Assembly: GCA_930367205.1 (NCBI GenBank)
Contig: OV884013.1
Coordinates: 118,072,869 to 118,136,868 of the forward strand
Length of the DNA stretch: 64,000 bases
DNA from: Acanthosoma haemorrhoidale
Taxonomy: Eukaryota; Arthropoda; Insecta; Hemiptera; Acanthosomatidae
Direction: 5' to 3'
The position numbers were made by a program, and so were the translations under genes. Numbering within the stretch: the first letter of the stretch is position 1; each line of letters begins with the position of its first letter. The notes below the pieces were generated by a model. The model was not told the origin of the DNA and made no database searches. It was given only the letters and a program-made list of their open reading frames with translations. Positions 11,571 to 23,464 of the stretch are shown in pieces.

Positions 11571-12439
11571 AAGGGTGTCCCAGAATTAACCGAAGATTTG
11601 AATTTACCACCATTTGTGCAGTAAAGTACTTGCAACCCTAAAAAAAAAACAATTTGACAGCTGACAGTTTAGGATTAGTAAAAATGGAGCGTTACACGAT
11701 ACAACAACGTGTCTTTATTATTGAACATTATCTCAAAAATAATGAAAGTTTGGCGGCCGCAGTTTGAAAATTTCATACAAAATATGGTCGGAATAGTGTT
11801 TTGACTTCATCGACTGTGAAGAGATTAATTGAAAAAATTAGGGAGACTGGATCAGTTGGACACACTAAACACACTGGTCGACCAAAAACAAGCCGTTCAA
11901 ATGTCAATATCGAAGCAGTGCGTGAGAGTGTTATTGAAAATCCAGGAACATCAATTCGGCGTCGTAAACACAGTTCTTTGTGCCGAAATTGGATGATATT
12001 GATGTGGCGAATATGTGGTTTCAACAAGATGGTGCCACATGCCATGCAGCCTATGAAACAATTCAAATACTGCATGAGACATTTCCAGGTCTTGTACTCT
12101 CTTGTTTCGGTGATCAGGATTGGCCCCCTAGATGTGATGTAACACCTTTAGATTTCTTTTTATGGGGTTATTTGAAGTCAAGCCCACATCCACCCGTGCA
12201 TTAAAATAGGAAATTTAACGCTGCATCAACGAAATTCAACCACATCTATGCCAAATGGTCATGGAAAATTTCGACAAAAGAGTGCGTATGTGCCAGCAAA
12301 GTCGTGGAGGACATTTGCCCGATGTGTTATTCCATAAATAACCCTATCCTATTTACTTTATAATTCAATAAAAAATAACAAGAAAAATACTAAAAACTGC
12401 GTAATCTATATAAATCAAATCTTGGGCTGGGGCACCCTT
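11571..12439 (+). mobile_element. Internally deleted mariner, 869 bp, longer sub-lineage
   Basis: TIR at 11571 and a decayed TIR ending at 12439; TA is clear on the right and mutated on the left. An ATG at 11684 begins the HTH protein (MERYTIQQRVF), but a stop interrupts the frame near 11765. The central deletion joins SIRRR to a segment whose other frame reads KLDDIDVANMWFQQDGATCH. This copy keeps the HETFPG segment between the D2 and D3 blocks, so it belongs to the sub-lineage without the 27-bp deletion. It is not coding-competent. Confidence 0.88.
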
Positions 12440-12441
12440 TA

Positions 12442-13310
12442 TAAATAGACTTTTTAAAATAGAAAATCCTACTTTTCTAGCTATGTAGTTGGATACATCT
12501 TTAATTGGCCTCAACAGTATCACCGGTGGACAACTAACTATTCCGGGTGAATACGCGATTGTGCCTGAATGAACCGTGGCTACGTAACCGTTCAGTTTAC
12601 AAATCAGATTATACCGGTTGACCTGCTGTTTTTTTTTTCGAAAAACGGCTTACGGTTGAAAGAGCAGATCAGAAGCAAAGGAAGAGGCCACAGTCGGGAA
12701 TGCACAAACTGAAGAACAAAGGGAGGAAGGGGAACATGGCAGTTAAAAATTCAGAGGTTTAATTTCCAGGCTTCAGCAGTTGCCTGAACAAACAAAAAAA
12801 ATAAAAAAAAAGTCACCGGGCCCGAGCGAAAAAGAAGATGCGAAAAGTTCTGTAGGGCCCGGAAACTGTAGAGCTAACTCGCATCGATTCACGCACCCAT
12901 CGGACATTTCGCAATCGGGAATTTACTAGATCAGAACACGAAGAACACTTGTGAGGATCTTTAAAAGAAAATAAACCAAACTAGATGTATCAAACTATTA
13001 GAGGGTTCTTCATACTACACTGAAGTCTGAACACATAATATTAATCGAGAAATAATATAATGCCTGCTTTAGTTAGAACAGAACAAAGGCAATTAATCAG
13101 TAATTGACTAATGACTATTCCTTAGTGTTTATTTTTAGCTTCATTGGGCCATCAAATAAAACTTACATTCAAAATATCATTTTTTTATGAGAAAATAAAA
13201 AAGTTCCCATCCTCATGTTAAGGGAAATTTTAATTTCTTACAGACTAACTAAGCCCCGACACAAAATGACATTTTACTTAATGTAATAGGAAATTTATAC
13301 TTTTTTAAAT
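12442..13310. other. Intergenic with a moderately GC-rich, unassigned patch
   Basis: At 12500-12960 the base composition is richer in G+C than the surroundings and contains short A-runs, as in decayed retroposons. I cannot assign it to a family. The rest is AT-rich. Confidence 0.3.
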
Positions 13311-13315
13311 GACCA

Positions 13316-14442
13316 TGTAGGGACCGCTAACTACATAAGATAAATCACCCTATACTCTATTGTATATAGATTGTAAATTGGTTATAATATGTTCAAAATT
13401 AATTTAAACAAATGTAAATAACATTACCAAACCATAAGTCATACCAGTGTGAATATTGTAAACAATAAGAGACGCAGCTGCAAAAAACCTGGAGTCAGGT
13501 AGCGGCTAGGGGGCTGGGTGGGTTCTGGTCTAGAACAGGCAAGCGTCACCGCAACCCTGTGGTTTGGTTGGTCAGAATAAAACCCCAGATAATTGGTTAC
13601 TGGGAAAAAAAAAAAAAATAAAAAAAATTATAGCTAGTTTAGGATTTGTAAATATGTTATTAGAGGTGTTTCTTTTCTCTTTACTTTAGTTTTGTGTTAT
13701 CTTCTTTCTTTCTATAAATTATTATCATAGGTTTTTTTTTTTTTTTTTCCCATTGCACCGGAATACGCGCACCACAGGCTACGTAACCCCACGAGCCCGC
13801 TTCATGGTCTTGTGGGGCAAGCCCGTTTGAGGCTCATCCTCAGGTAGGGCGGGAAAAAAAAAAAAAAAGGTTACTGGGGCTATATATAGGACCTAGTTTT
13901 AGCCTAACTATTGCTCTCTGACTGGTACTTGCAGCTGCAATTTTTCAAGATTTGGCCTTCTCATTGATAAAAACCTCTGCATCTCTCTTCCGAACCTCGC
14001 TATGTTTTAGTTCGGCCTCGTCAGACCCCACATTTTCCTAGTTGAATTCTCTACCTTCGCCTCGCTAAAACTAGCTCCTCCTTTAAAGTGATTTCTTCCT
14101 TGAGGACGACGGTCACCTGGGGCCCTACGAACTTTATCTATTAGTGTCTCCCGCAGTGACCTAGACTGCCTCTCTCCGGTTCACACTCGCCTTTGGGATC
14201 CGGACGGTTTTCGCCTACCCTCAGATACCGAGTGTGAATTCGTGGTCATTCCAAGACCACACAAACTACCTACAATACCTACTCTATACCTCTTCTCCTG
14301 AACATTGTCGGGGCAGATACCTATCAAATATAGAGTCAGATAGTACGGTAGTAAGAAGCAATTGTCCAGGTCATAGCCTAATCAACCCTCACTTCGTCAC
14401 TAGGGCTAGGGTAACTAGGCACCCTCTCGTGACGACCCGACA
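13316..14442 (+). mobile_element. Solo LTR, type A, with nested insertion
   Basis: The element begins TGTAGGGACCGC and ends GACGACCCGACA. It is flanked by the 5-bp duplication GACCA at 13311-13315 and 14443-14447. TG...CA ends plus a 5-bp duplication are the signature of an LTR from a retrotransposon such as Ty3/gypsy or Bel/Pao. No gag-pol sequence lies inside or beside it, so it is a solo LTR. A TATA-like run at 13881-13888 suggests transcription left to right. Removing the 274 bp of nested insert plus one duplicated target leaves 853 bp, close to the 868-bp sister copy at 51227-52094. Confidence 0.88.
13605..13868. mobile_element. 264-bp retroposon-like insertion inside the solo LTR
   Basis: GGTTACTGGG occurs at 13595-13604 and again at 13869-13878. 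The sister LTR at 51227-52094 has one such site, so the DNA between is a later insertion with a 10-bp target duplication. It starts and ends with A-rich tracts and contains an internal poly-T (about 13732-13748) followed by a GC-rich module of about 105 bp. It could be two poly(A)-tailed retroposons in opposite orientation, or one rearranged one. The family is not recognised. Confidence 0.75.
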
Positions 14443-14447
14443 GACCA

Positions 14448-15822
14448 GTAATTGATAAATTCATTATTTTTTTTTTATCTTCACAGTGGTACTTCTATTT
14501 ACAATATTGGAGTTACTGTGCAAACTGTCAGGGCTCTAACTCCAACTCAGGTTGAGTCTAGCAGCGAAACTCATTTTAATGACATTCTGGAAAAAAACTG
14601 ATATTGCTTGGTAGTAATCAAGACGTATAGATCTTTAAATTGATACTCTACCAATAATGAAAGGTTATTTTTTATAAGAAACCAATTAAATATTTTTGTA
14701 AAAGGTGAGGTGAAAAACCTAACATTGACATACATGAGCCAATCTTTCAAGATCGACTAAATATTTTTTAGTCTCTTGATAAGTTAAATTCGAGGCTTTG
14801 ATATAAAAAAAATAATATATCAGGTTTTTTTTTTATAATCAGCCCTTGTGGTCAAAAAGTTTGTGTAATTGAACGTCCCAAACAAGTGAATATTTTGTCC
14901 ATCAAAATAATATAAAATTGTGGATCCAAGAGTGGGATTGGACCCAGCCTTGGTGTTCTGACAGTTCATGCTTTAGACAAACGTGTTGATGCTTGTTCAT
15001 GACAAGAATATGTCAGTACACAACGTTAATATTTCTCGTTTTGAAAAATCCAACGAACCAACGAAAAAAAATATGCATAAAATTGGGGATATATCGAGAC
15101 GAAATTGGTTTTGAATTCATCTCTGCTCTTTTAATTTAGGGCTGTCAGTTTTTGTTTTTAATTAAAGTTTTTGATAAAAGGGAAATTGCACATGAAACTC
15201 ATGCATTGTTAACAGTATTCAAATTGCATTGTCCCAATTTCGGTGAGACTAGATTGCCTTCATATAGATTTTTTCTGCAACTTTTTTTTTCTCTGATGAA
15301 AAAAAACTGGCTAGATCACTTAATTGTCGGTAGTAGTGTTATTTTGTCATATATCGGGAACACTAGGTTTTCACCTAGTTGCCACTGGGAAATATTAACT
15401 GTTTGAAAACTATTTTTATAATATGCATTTAAATCGTTTTTGCATAAAATTTCCTGACATATAAATTGATTTACGAGTTGAATTTTAGAGCAGATTGATC
15501 TCTGATGTTTGTCCAAGGCCTACAAAATCGGCACTTTGCATTCCTATTTCGGCTTGAAGAGAGCGGTGTCATTAATTACAATGCCCTTATCGTAAATGAG
15601 TGTATAGTTGGCACAAAACTAACTAATGTATTTTTTTAGAACCTGAAATGTATTTACTTTATAAAGATCACTGAATTAGTACAGAGCAATATGCTCTTTC
15701 TCCGTTTGACAGAACTAGTTTTCAAAAAGTTAATATTTTTCAGTACCAACATGGTAGGTAAAAACCAAGTGTTCGAGATATATGACAAAAATAACGCTAC
15801 TACCGACAATTTATTGATGTAG
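14448..15822. other. Intergenic with a possible tRNA-derived fragment
   Basis: Mostly AT-rich. On the minus strand at about 14930-15000 there is a stretch ending in GGGTCCAATCCC, which resembles a decayed tRNA B box, preceded by an A-box-like GTCTAAAGCATG. That arrangement is common in tRNA-derived SINE heads, but the match is weak. No protein-coding feature recognised. Confidence 0.3.
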
Positions 15823-15827
15823 CCGGT

Positions 15828-16398
15828 TGCCGGGTCGTCACAAGGGGGGTGTCTAGTTACCCTAGCCCTAGTGACGAAGTGAGGGCTGCTTAGGCTATGA
15901 CCTGGACAATTGATTCATGACGAGTATTACTACTGTGCTATCTGACTCCATATCTGATATGTGCCCAGACAGTGCACTATGTTCAGGAGAAGAGGTATAG
16001 GGTAGGTATTGTAGGTAGTTTATGTGGTCTTGGAATGACCACGAATTCACACTCGGTTTATGAGGATAGGCAAAAACCGTCCGGATCCCACAGGCGAGTG
16101 TGAACCGGAGAGAGGCAGACTGGCCTTTGGAGACACTACTAGGTAAAGTTTGTAGGGCCACGGCAACCGTTGTTCGTGAGGGAGAGGTCTCTTTCAAGGA
16201 GGTGCTAGTTTTAGCGAGACGAAGGCAGAGAATCTCACTAGGAATGTGTGGGGTCAGACAAGGCCGGACTAAAACATAGCGAGGTTAGGAAAGAGAGATG
16301 TAGAGGTTTTCATAAATGAGAAAGCCAAATCTTGAAACATCAGTGCAGCTGCAAGTGCCAGTCAGAGAGGGAGTATTATGTAGTTAGAGGTCACTACA
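15828..16398 (-). mobile_element. Solo LTR, type A, internally deleted
   Basis: Inverted relative to the copy at 13316. It begins TGCCGGGTCGTCAC (TGTCGGG in the sister) and ends GTCACTACA. The flanks are CCGGT (15823-15827) and CCAGT (16399-16403), a 5-bp duplication with one CpG-type mismatch, which suggests some age. At 571 bp it lacks roughly 300 bp of the longer copies. No internal retrotransposon sequence is attached. Confidence 0.82.
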
Positions 16399-16403
16399 CC
16401 AGT

Positions 16404-17385
16404 TTTTTTGTTCAGAGAAAAAAAAGTCACAGAAAAAATCTATATCAAGGCATTCTGGTCTGTTCAATGTTTATATGTAGTCTATTAATCAGCAGTTAAC
16501 AAACTCCGGAATAATGTGATTTGTTTTTTGAACATTCTTTTAGGGGTGAAAAACAGGGCCATTACCTGGATTTCGACCAGAGCTCATCTAGTTCTTCTTT
16601 CAGTGAGTTACCCCACTTTCCCTCCAAGCAAAAGATTTTTCTTTTTCTTAGCAGGTTCCATTAGCTCAAATACTGGAATTGATGCTAATTTCCCCTAAAA
16701 CAGAAATTATTTTAAAATAAGCACAGATTATATAATGTAGTTAAATAATAATAATTTATACACATATTGTTTTTAATAATGTAAAACAGTATTATTATAT
16801 CCTAATGTGTTCTAGTTTCAATAATCTATTAGATAAGCTTTGTTCTCCTGATTTACTGAAATTTTTAATAATTTGTGAATAAAATTTTATAAGTCTAATA
16901 AACGACTAGAATAAAGGCTTAAATCAATCAATAAGTAAACTAACACAAACATAAATATATGAAACATATGTTTATTATAATACTGTGAAGTTAATTCTGA
17001 AAAATAACAACCTTAAATAAATCTAAAAGAAATACAGAAATGTCAATGTTTTAAAAGAACAGATAACATGTAATAAAGACATGTAACAGAAAAATAAAAC
17101 TCCTTGGAACATGGAGCTGGAACCCAATACTGTAGGTCTAAGCTAAAAAAAAAAACCTCTGAAGGGGAGAACTTAAAATGCGTACTTACGTAATAATCCT
17201 AGCTATCAAACACTGAACTTCGGTACTTCTGTGCTACTTATAGCCCCTCAAGTATCGATAACTTAAATTGATCCTTGTGTATAACCTGCGCAGCAAACTA
17301 GGATTTAAATGTTCTCATAAGCTCATATTGTCACTCGTGTTTGAAAACGAGATTAATTTCTAGTAAGCCTGACTACGAATACGAA
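16404..17385. other. AT-rich intergenic sequence
   Basis: Nothing recognised except a short chance reading frame at 16516-16698. Confidence 0.3.
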
Positions 17386-18656
17386 CTGTAAAGTGCTGGC
17401 AACCCTAAAAAAAAAACAATTTGACAGCTGACAGTTTAGGGTTAGTAAAGATAAAAATGGAGCGTTACACGACAGAACAACGTGTCTATATTGTTGAGCA
17501 TTATCTCGAAAATAATGAAAGTTTGGTGGCCGCAGTTCAAAAATTTCATACAAAATATGGTCGGAATAGTATTTTGACTCCATCAACTGTGAAGAGATCA
17601 ATTGAAAAATTTAGGGAGATTGGATCAGTTGGAAACACTAAACACACTGGACGTCCAAAAACAAGCCGTTCAAATGTCAATATCGAAGCAGTGCGTGAGA
17701 GTGTTGTTAAAAATCCAGGAACGTCAATTCGGCGTCGTAAACACAGTTATTTGTGCCGAAATTGGATGATATTGATGTGGCAAATATGTAGTTTCAACAA
17801 AATGGTGCCACATGCCATACAGCCCATGAAACAATTCAAATACCCTCTCGTTTCAGTGATAAGAATTAGCCCCATAGATTGTGTGATTTAACACCTTTAG
17901 ATTTCTTTTTATGGGGTTATTTGAAGTCAAAGGTGTATGTCAACAAGCATCCACATCCACCCGTCCATTAAAAGAGGAAATTTAACCACATATATGCCAA
18001 AAAGTCGTGGAAAATTTCGACAAAAGAGTGCGTATGTGCCAGCAAAGTCGTGGAGGCCATTTCCCCGATGTGTTATTCCATAAATAACCCTATCCTATTT
18101 ACTTTATAATTCAATAAAAAAAAATAACAGCAAAAATACTAAAAACTGTGTTTATATTTAAATTGTTTACGAAATTCCACAGTAGCCTTTCCAACCACCC
18201 TAATCCTGTAGCACAGTCATTGCACTGCGCCACTCATCCCTATAATCCTCCTCGGAGACTGAAACGGCAGTGGCCTCGTGACCTGCTATAAACGCGTGAC
18301 AGTGGGAGTCCTGGCAATGGCCAGTTTCTCCAATCATGTCCTGAGCGTGTGTGGCTCTCGCGCTCTTGGTCAGCCTCCACTGGCTAGTATCCGGTGACGC
18401 GGCTGACGGAGGAGCGTGGGGGACTTCCCAAGACTCCGCTTTCTCTTCGCGGTGGATTTGGGGGGTCTCTGGGCTGTCTGTAAATATTGTATGAATGTGC
18501 GAGTGAATGATGAACTGTAAATATTGTATGAATGAGATCATTTATCTTAATTACTTATTGCCTTATAAAAGGCAGATTGTAATTATAGCACAATAAAGGA
18601 ATTACAATATATATATATATTTAAATCAAATCTTGCGTTAATTCTGGGACACCCTT
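17386..18656 (+). mobile_element. Mariner relic split by a nested LINE
   Basis: Homology to the family starts at about 17386, past the 5' TIR, which is lost. The 3' TIR ends at 18656 followed by TA. The HTH part is open from about 17457 (MERYTTEQRV) and runs through SIRRR across the shared deletion junction into the frame-shifted C-terminal part (17421-17891 overall). The 27-bp deletion between the D2 and D3 blocks is present. A Jockey fragment (18153-18626) sits in the A/T-rich stretch just before the 3' TIR. The mariner copy is therefore older than that LINE insertion. Confidence 0.87.
18153..18626 (+). mobile_element. Jockey-clade LINE fragment nested in a mariner
   Basis: The 11-bp duplication TATATTTAAAT lies at 18153-18163 and 18616-18626. 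Between them the sense strand encodes the ORF2 C-terminus (KFHSSL... and a PRR..K..W.RDLL-type end) followed by the 3' UTR and a short (AT)n tail after a CACAATAAAG signal. The 5' end starts at GTTTACGAAATTCC, the same point as the copy at 29427. Confidence 0.87.
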
Positions 18657-18658
18657 TA

Positions 18659-19714
18659 CTATGTCTAATAACAGAAGGAATTTTCTCAACGTTGAGTTCC
18701 TGCAACTGAAAACAATGTTATTTCACCGTAACCCATAACCTTCAGGGTCATTCATGCAAATATACATTTATTTTGTAAAAAACTTTCTGAACTCATCCTC
18801 TCACCATTCTGTCAAAGACTTTCCCTTTCGATATAACCTTTGGCCGTTTTGCTCATTTTGAATTTATTTAGCAAACTCACTTGTGATCCTCCTATGACTC
18901 CTGTGTGGAAAGTATTTTATTTCCATTACTGAAGTTTTTTTATTTTTACTACTGTTGATTACATGAATTATTTCCCTGAACGTATATTTGCGCTAATGTC
19001 TCACACAAAGCAAAATGGATACTGATTTTTTGGCTCAGTTTAAATGAAAAATATGAGAAAGAAAATTATACGATATATAAAGTAATATAAAGCGATAATA
19101 AAGTGGCGTATCTTTCATTCTAAAAAGTAATAAAAAATCAAAGGAGCAAGAAACACCATTGCTCAAAGGCACGTGTGCGACTGTGAGGTCGCATGTCTGG
19201 AATGAAGCTATGAAATTAAAATAGTCTACTCTTAACAAGCAACCTTTCATTCAAGAGAGATCCGTTGAAGCTCAAGTTCATTCGAGACTAATTCTCATTG
19301 TTCATTGATAGAGGCAACTTCTCAATAATTGCTAAAGCGTATTTCAAAGTGGTTACGCGCCTACAGCGGTGTAAAAGCTTCCATCTCGAAGGCCAGTAGA
19401 GTCTTATAGGAACACATAAATCACTTTGAATGCCCACTAATTAATTCGAAGTGGGCATAAGAACTTGGCTCTTATACGGAGGTTTTCAGTCGTTTTGGGC
19501 TTCCGATGAAGAGGAGACTCGACAGCCGGATCCAGCTCACACTCGCCAAGGGGCTCATGTCTTCTGCGCATCAGCAATTATAAACATTATTATTCGTAAT
19601 GTTCCAGAAAAGTTGAAAAAAACGCTTGATAAGGCATGTCTGCTAACGCAATAATTAATCTCCTACCTCCAGCCAAATCATAGGAAAAAGGTATTGAATA
19701 AACAAAGAATGGCT
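18659..19714. other. Intergenic, nothing recognised
   Basis: AT-rich sequence with short chance frames on both strands (19035-19250, 19451-19654). None carries a recognisable motif. Confidence 0.3.
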
Positions 19715-19719
19715 ATTAC

Positions 19720-20449
19720 TGTTGTGCCAACTTCTTCACCACGAATAAATAAAAGTTACCTTCTTCTAAGACCAGAAAACAACCGCCTACCTTTCCATAT
19801 TTTATCAATAAATCTTCGGCGTCAGTATTGAGAGAGGGGGCTAGTTCACGGTCCCGGCACAGCAGGTGCGCAGTCGTAGTAGTCCCTGATTGGCCAAAAA
19901 AGATCATACGATTGGCCGAAATAAACAGCTCTCTCATTCACTGTAGCCAGAAATGACGTATAAGGCAGAAAAACCTTGGTAGCTTTAGTCCGGCGTTGCC
20001 AGGCCCCACACCTTCCTAGTGGAATTCTCTGCCTTCGTCTCGCTAAAACTAGCACATCCTTGGAAGGAATCACTTTCATGCTGACGACGGTCTCTGGGGC
20101 CCTACAAAAGTATCTAGTAGCGTCTCCCCCAGCGATCCAGTCTGTTTCTCTCCGGTGGTATGAGGACTGTTATGGACAACCCTCAGACACCAAGTGCGAA
20201 CGTCTGGTCATTCCAAGAACCCGTAAACTACCTATAATACCTACCCTGTACCTCTTTTCCTCAACATAGTGCACTTTCGGGGCACACCCTCTAAGATCTT
20301 ATGGAGTCAGATCAATAAGCAAATACGAATTAAGCTGCCCGGGGACTAGGCCACCAGTAAAGGTCAAAGACCACAGGGGTTTATCTCTTTCTGACACCGG
20401 CCGGGCAGTGGCTGGGTCGATGAGACCTCTCCATGAGGGCGCCCCGATA
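19720..20449 (+). mobile_element. Solo LTR, type B, 730 bp
   Basis: Begins TGTTGTGCCAACTTC and ends GCGCCCCGATA, with ATTAC on both sides (19715-19719 and 20450-20454) as a 5-bp target duplication. The 3' terminal CA has become TA. The central part (CTAGTAGCGTCTCCC through CCTCTTTTCCTCAACATAGTG) is clearly related to type A LTRs, but the first 250 bp and the last 170 bp differ. No coding region is attached. Confidence 0.85.
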
Positions 20450-20454
20450 ATTAC

Positions 20455-22048
20455 ACTAAATTCTACAGCCACTTATGTAGTGTTAACTAATGTTAACTTA
20501 AGCTATATAAGATTACTCTCGACCTTTCAAACCAAATTTGAAATTTAAAATATTTTGGAATTTATGTTTTAGGGGTTTTTACTATGTGTGTTTTCGTCAG
20601 AGTATTAACAGTTTGGCGTTTCTCTAATGTATGATAGGTTGGACAAGTTAATAATGACCTCAAGCCCTGCAAGTGAGGTAAGTCAGTTCTTCTTGCAGAA
20701 TGTATAGAGCATTCGGAGAAAGTGGAGCTGGTTACACCACGAAGGATTTTGAAGTAATCTCATAGACAACAAGATAAGAACGACAAAACCACCTGTCACT
20801 TGAATATAGAAGAAGCACCACCTGTCCGGAAGAGAGCCAGTGATTTGGTCTCAGTTGCATTAGACGTGAGCTCCAGAAGTCTCAGAAGGAGCACTCCACC
20901 GAAGTGCCGCTACTGCGGAGTAGGGCCTTTCGTCAACGGATGTCTTGGAAATCAAAGACACATATCTAACTTCTGACCGACATCGATGACCTGCTGAAGG
21001 TGGACAACGGACTCTGTCGAAGAGCTTATTTAAATTTCTAAACGGCTCATGAAGAATTTAGAATACAAAATTGACGGATGAATCCCTTACAAGCATAAAA
21101 TAAAATAATTTGAACTATTTTACTCCACAATGACCTGCATTACAAGGAAATGTACTGAGATTTACATTTCAAGAATTTCTTCGGTTGAGGTTGAGGTTTA
21201 TGACAAAAAAGTCAAGGGTTATAATAATTGTTATTGTTTATGCCAAGAAAATGCATATTAACCACTAACATATATACTTTTGGTTTAGTAATTAATTGTC
21301 TTACACAAAGTGCAGAGTAAATTAGTTAAATTTAACTTTAAACTATACCTAAATGTAACTTCATGAAAATACATTACCGTCATGCAAAATACCTCTGCGC
21401 TTAATATATATATATACGAATTATTTATGTATGTGTTGTCCATGAATTAAAAACTATCTGCGTAGGGAGGATTTCAACGAGACTTGCTAACTCAGATGTC
21501 TGAAAAAATACATTTATTCTGTTTGATGTTTTATTCATAGGTCATTATTTCAGATACTTCAAACTCCACCAGTGGAAATGTTGTTTGACCTCAACCTTTA
21601 AAGTATTTCAGACAGCTCTTTGAAGTTTTTTTTTTTGGATTATTTATGTTGTAAACTCGGCTAACTTTTTTTCGCATTTGACGTAGTGGTGTAAGTAACT
21701 TTAGTCACTATTGTGCTCAAAGCTTTAACAAAAGTTTATTTCGTGGGGTATTTTGAATGATACACAGTCGGTAGCATAGTAATATGTACGACTAGCTCTT
21801 TCATACATAACTTATTTAATATGCGCACAAAGAACATAAGAATCAATAATAAAATGTAAGAGTTTGCACTATCTTCATTGTATATATTACATCTCCATAT
21901 ATCAAACTCAAAAACATTTATGAACTAGCAGTGCAAAATATAATACAGAAATTATAACGTTTACATTGATCGTCATTACAAAATATGTCGATGACGAGAT
22001 CGATTCTGTGATTTACATTCATTTATAATAATGCTTGAAATTTTTTTC
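20455..22048. other. Intergenic with one odd open stretch
   Basis: From about 20755 to 20970 (+) the frame is open for about 70 codons without a methionine and contains a Cys-x-x-Cys pair (CRYCG). I cannot tie it to a family, and splice-like sites nearby (GTAAGT at about 20678, TTCTTGCAG at about 20697) could be chance. The rest is AT-rich. Confidence 0.25.
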
Positions 22049-22437
22049 ATTTTATTTGGATAGCAACAAAACCCTTCATAACGACCTTAATATACCCTAC
22101 ATTCTAGAACTCATCCCTTCCAAGTTTATGAAATTCCACAGTGCCTTTCCAACCACCCTAATCCTGTAGCACAGTCTTTGCACTGCGCCACTCATCCCTA
22201 TAATCCTCCTCGGAGACTAAAACGGCAGTGGCCTCGTGACCTGCTATAATCGCGTGACAGTGGGAGTCCTGGCAATGGCCAGTTTCTCCAATCATGTCAT
22301 ATTGTATGAATGAGCGAGTGAATGATGACTGTAAATAAGGTATGAATGAGATCATTAATCTGTATTATTATTGCCTTATAAAAGGCAGATTGTAATTATT
22401 GCACAATAAAGATTGTTGATAAGTAAATTTTATTTGG
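22049..22437 (+). mobile_element. Jockey-clade LINE, 5'-truncated and internally deleted
   Basis: ATTTTATTTGG at 22049-22059 and 22427-22437 is an 11-bp target duplication. The sense strand encodes TLHNDLNIP-region residues and the RR..K-rich C-terminus, then 3' UTR. The 3' UTR lacks about 160 bp between CCAATCATGTC and ATATTGTATGAATGAG relative to other copies. The end is a CACAATAAAG signal and a short A/T-rich tail. Confidence 0.88.
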
Positions 22438-22496
22438 TCGTTGATGTTTTTTATTCTATTTTTTTTTTTTAATTTTCACAATTTATTATTAATTAT

Positions 22497-23375
22497 TGTC
22501 GGGGGCGTCACTAGGGGAGTGCCTAATCACTCTAGCCCTGGTGACAAGTGCGGATTGTTGTAGTTTATAACATGGACCATGTTCCATGTAGGCGTTAATA
22601 TCTGACTCCATTTATTGATAGGGATGTATCCCGACAATACACTGTGTTCAGGAGAGAGGTTTCATAAAGAATAAGACCAGTTTTCAGAGTTCGGGCGGGA
22701 GATCGGCAGCGTAATAGTACAAGTCGTCAGAGGGTCTGCTAGAGGCTGTGAGACAGGGACGGCGCAGAGGTGTGGCAGAGAGAGAGAGTAGCCTAGTAGA
22801 AGACTCCAGGGCCCCGGGGCCCTGGAGTATCGCGACCGGGTGATAGTGGCTGTCTAGATGCAGAGACTGGAGAAGAGTGAAGAGTGAAGAGTGAGCCTAC
22901 CAGGGCCAAGCGGCCCTGGCGTAAAGCGACAAGTAGTGTGGCTGAGGAGACTAGGAAAAAGAGTGTCTTTACAGGGTGAAACTTCCTGATATAAATATAA
23001 ATTACCCCTTCCTAGGAAGGCGGAGCCGGCTGAAAGGGGGAATGATGCCTAGGTGGCCAATCCCCCTTGATTTTATTGACTGTTGGTCTAAAAGGGTGTG
23101 CTTTATGATGTCACACCTACCGAGGTACGTGACCGCTCGTCCCCTAAAAGTCTGTTTCTGGCATGATTTTATGACCACCAGAGGTCTACCGTTGGTTTTA
23201 TTAGGGCAGGTGGCTAACCCTCTCAGGTTTTATTGCGGGACTTTCGCCCCTCTGTTACTTGTTTCACGACTACCGACCTCTCTATGATTTATTACAAGAA
23301 GTTTACAAAGATTTGCATTTATATTATAATACATTATGCACCAGAGTATAGGGTAATTTACATATGTGATTGGCA
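22497..23375 (-). mobile_element. LTR-like element, type C, right end uncertain
   Basis: Begins TGTCGGGGGCGTCACTAGGG, similar to the start of type A LTRs and almost the same as the copy at 63835. Its last 100 bp (GTATAGGGTAATTTACATATG) resemble the type A end, giving a length near 880 bp. A matching 5-bp duplication was not found, so the right boundary is approximate. GC-rich segments around 22790-22980 (GGGCCCTGG repeated in several orientations) are specific to this copy. Confidence 0.65.
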
Positions 23376-23464
23376 ATGAACAAAAATTTTAACAACTTAT
23401 GTATCTTAAGATTGATTACTATTCTCTATGTTAGAGCCTATAGGGGTAGAACAATTAGTCGTTA

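Noticed and set aside
20755..20970. Zinc-finger-like gene fragment with a CxxC pair
   Set aside because: Only one Cys pair is visible, there is no start codon, and no family could be assigned.
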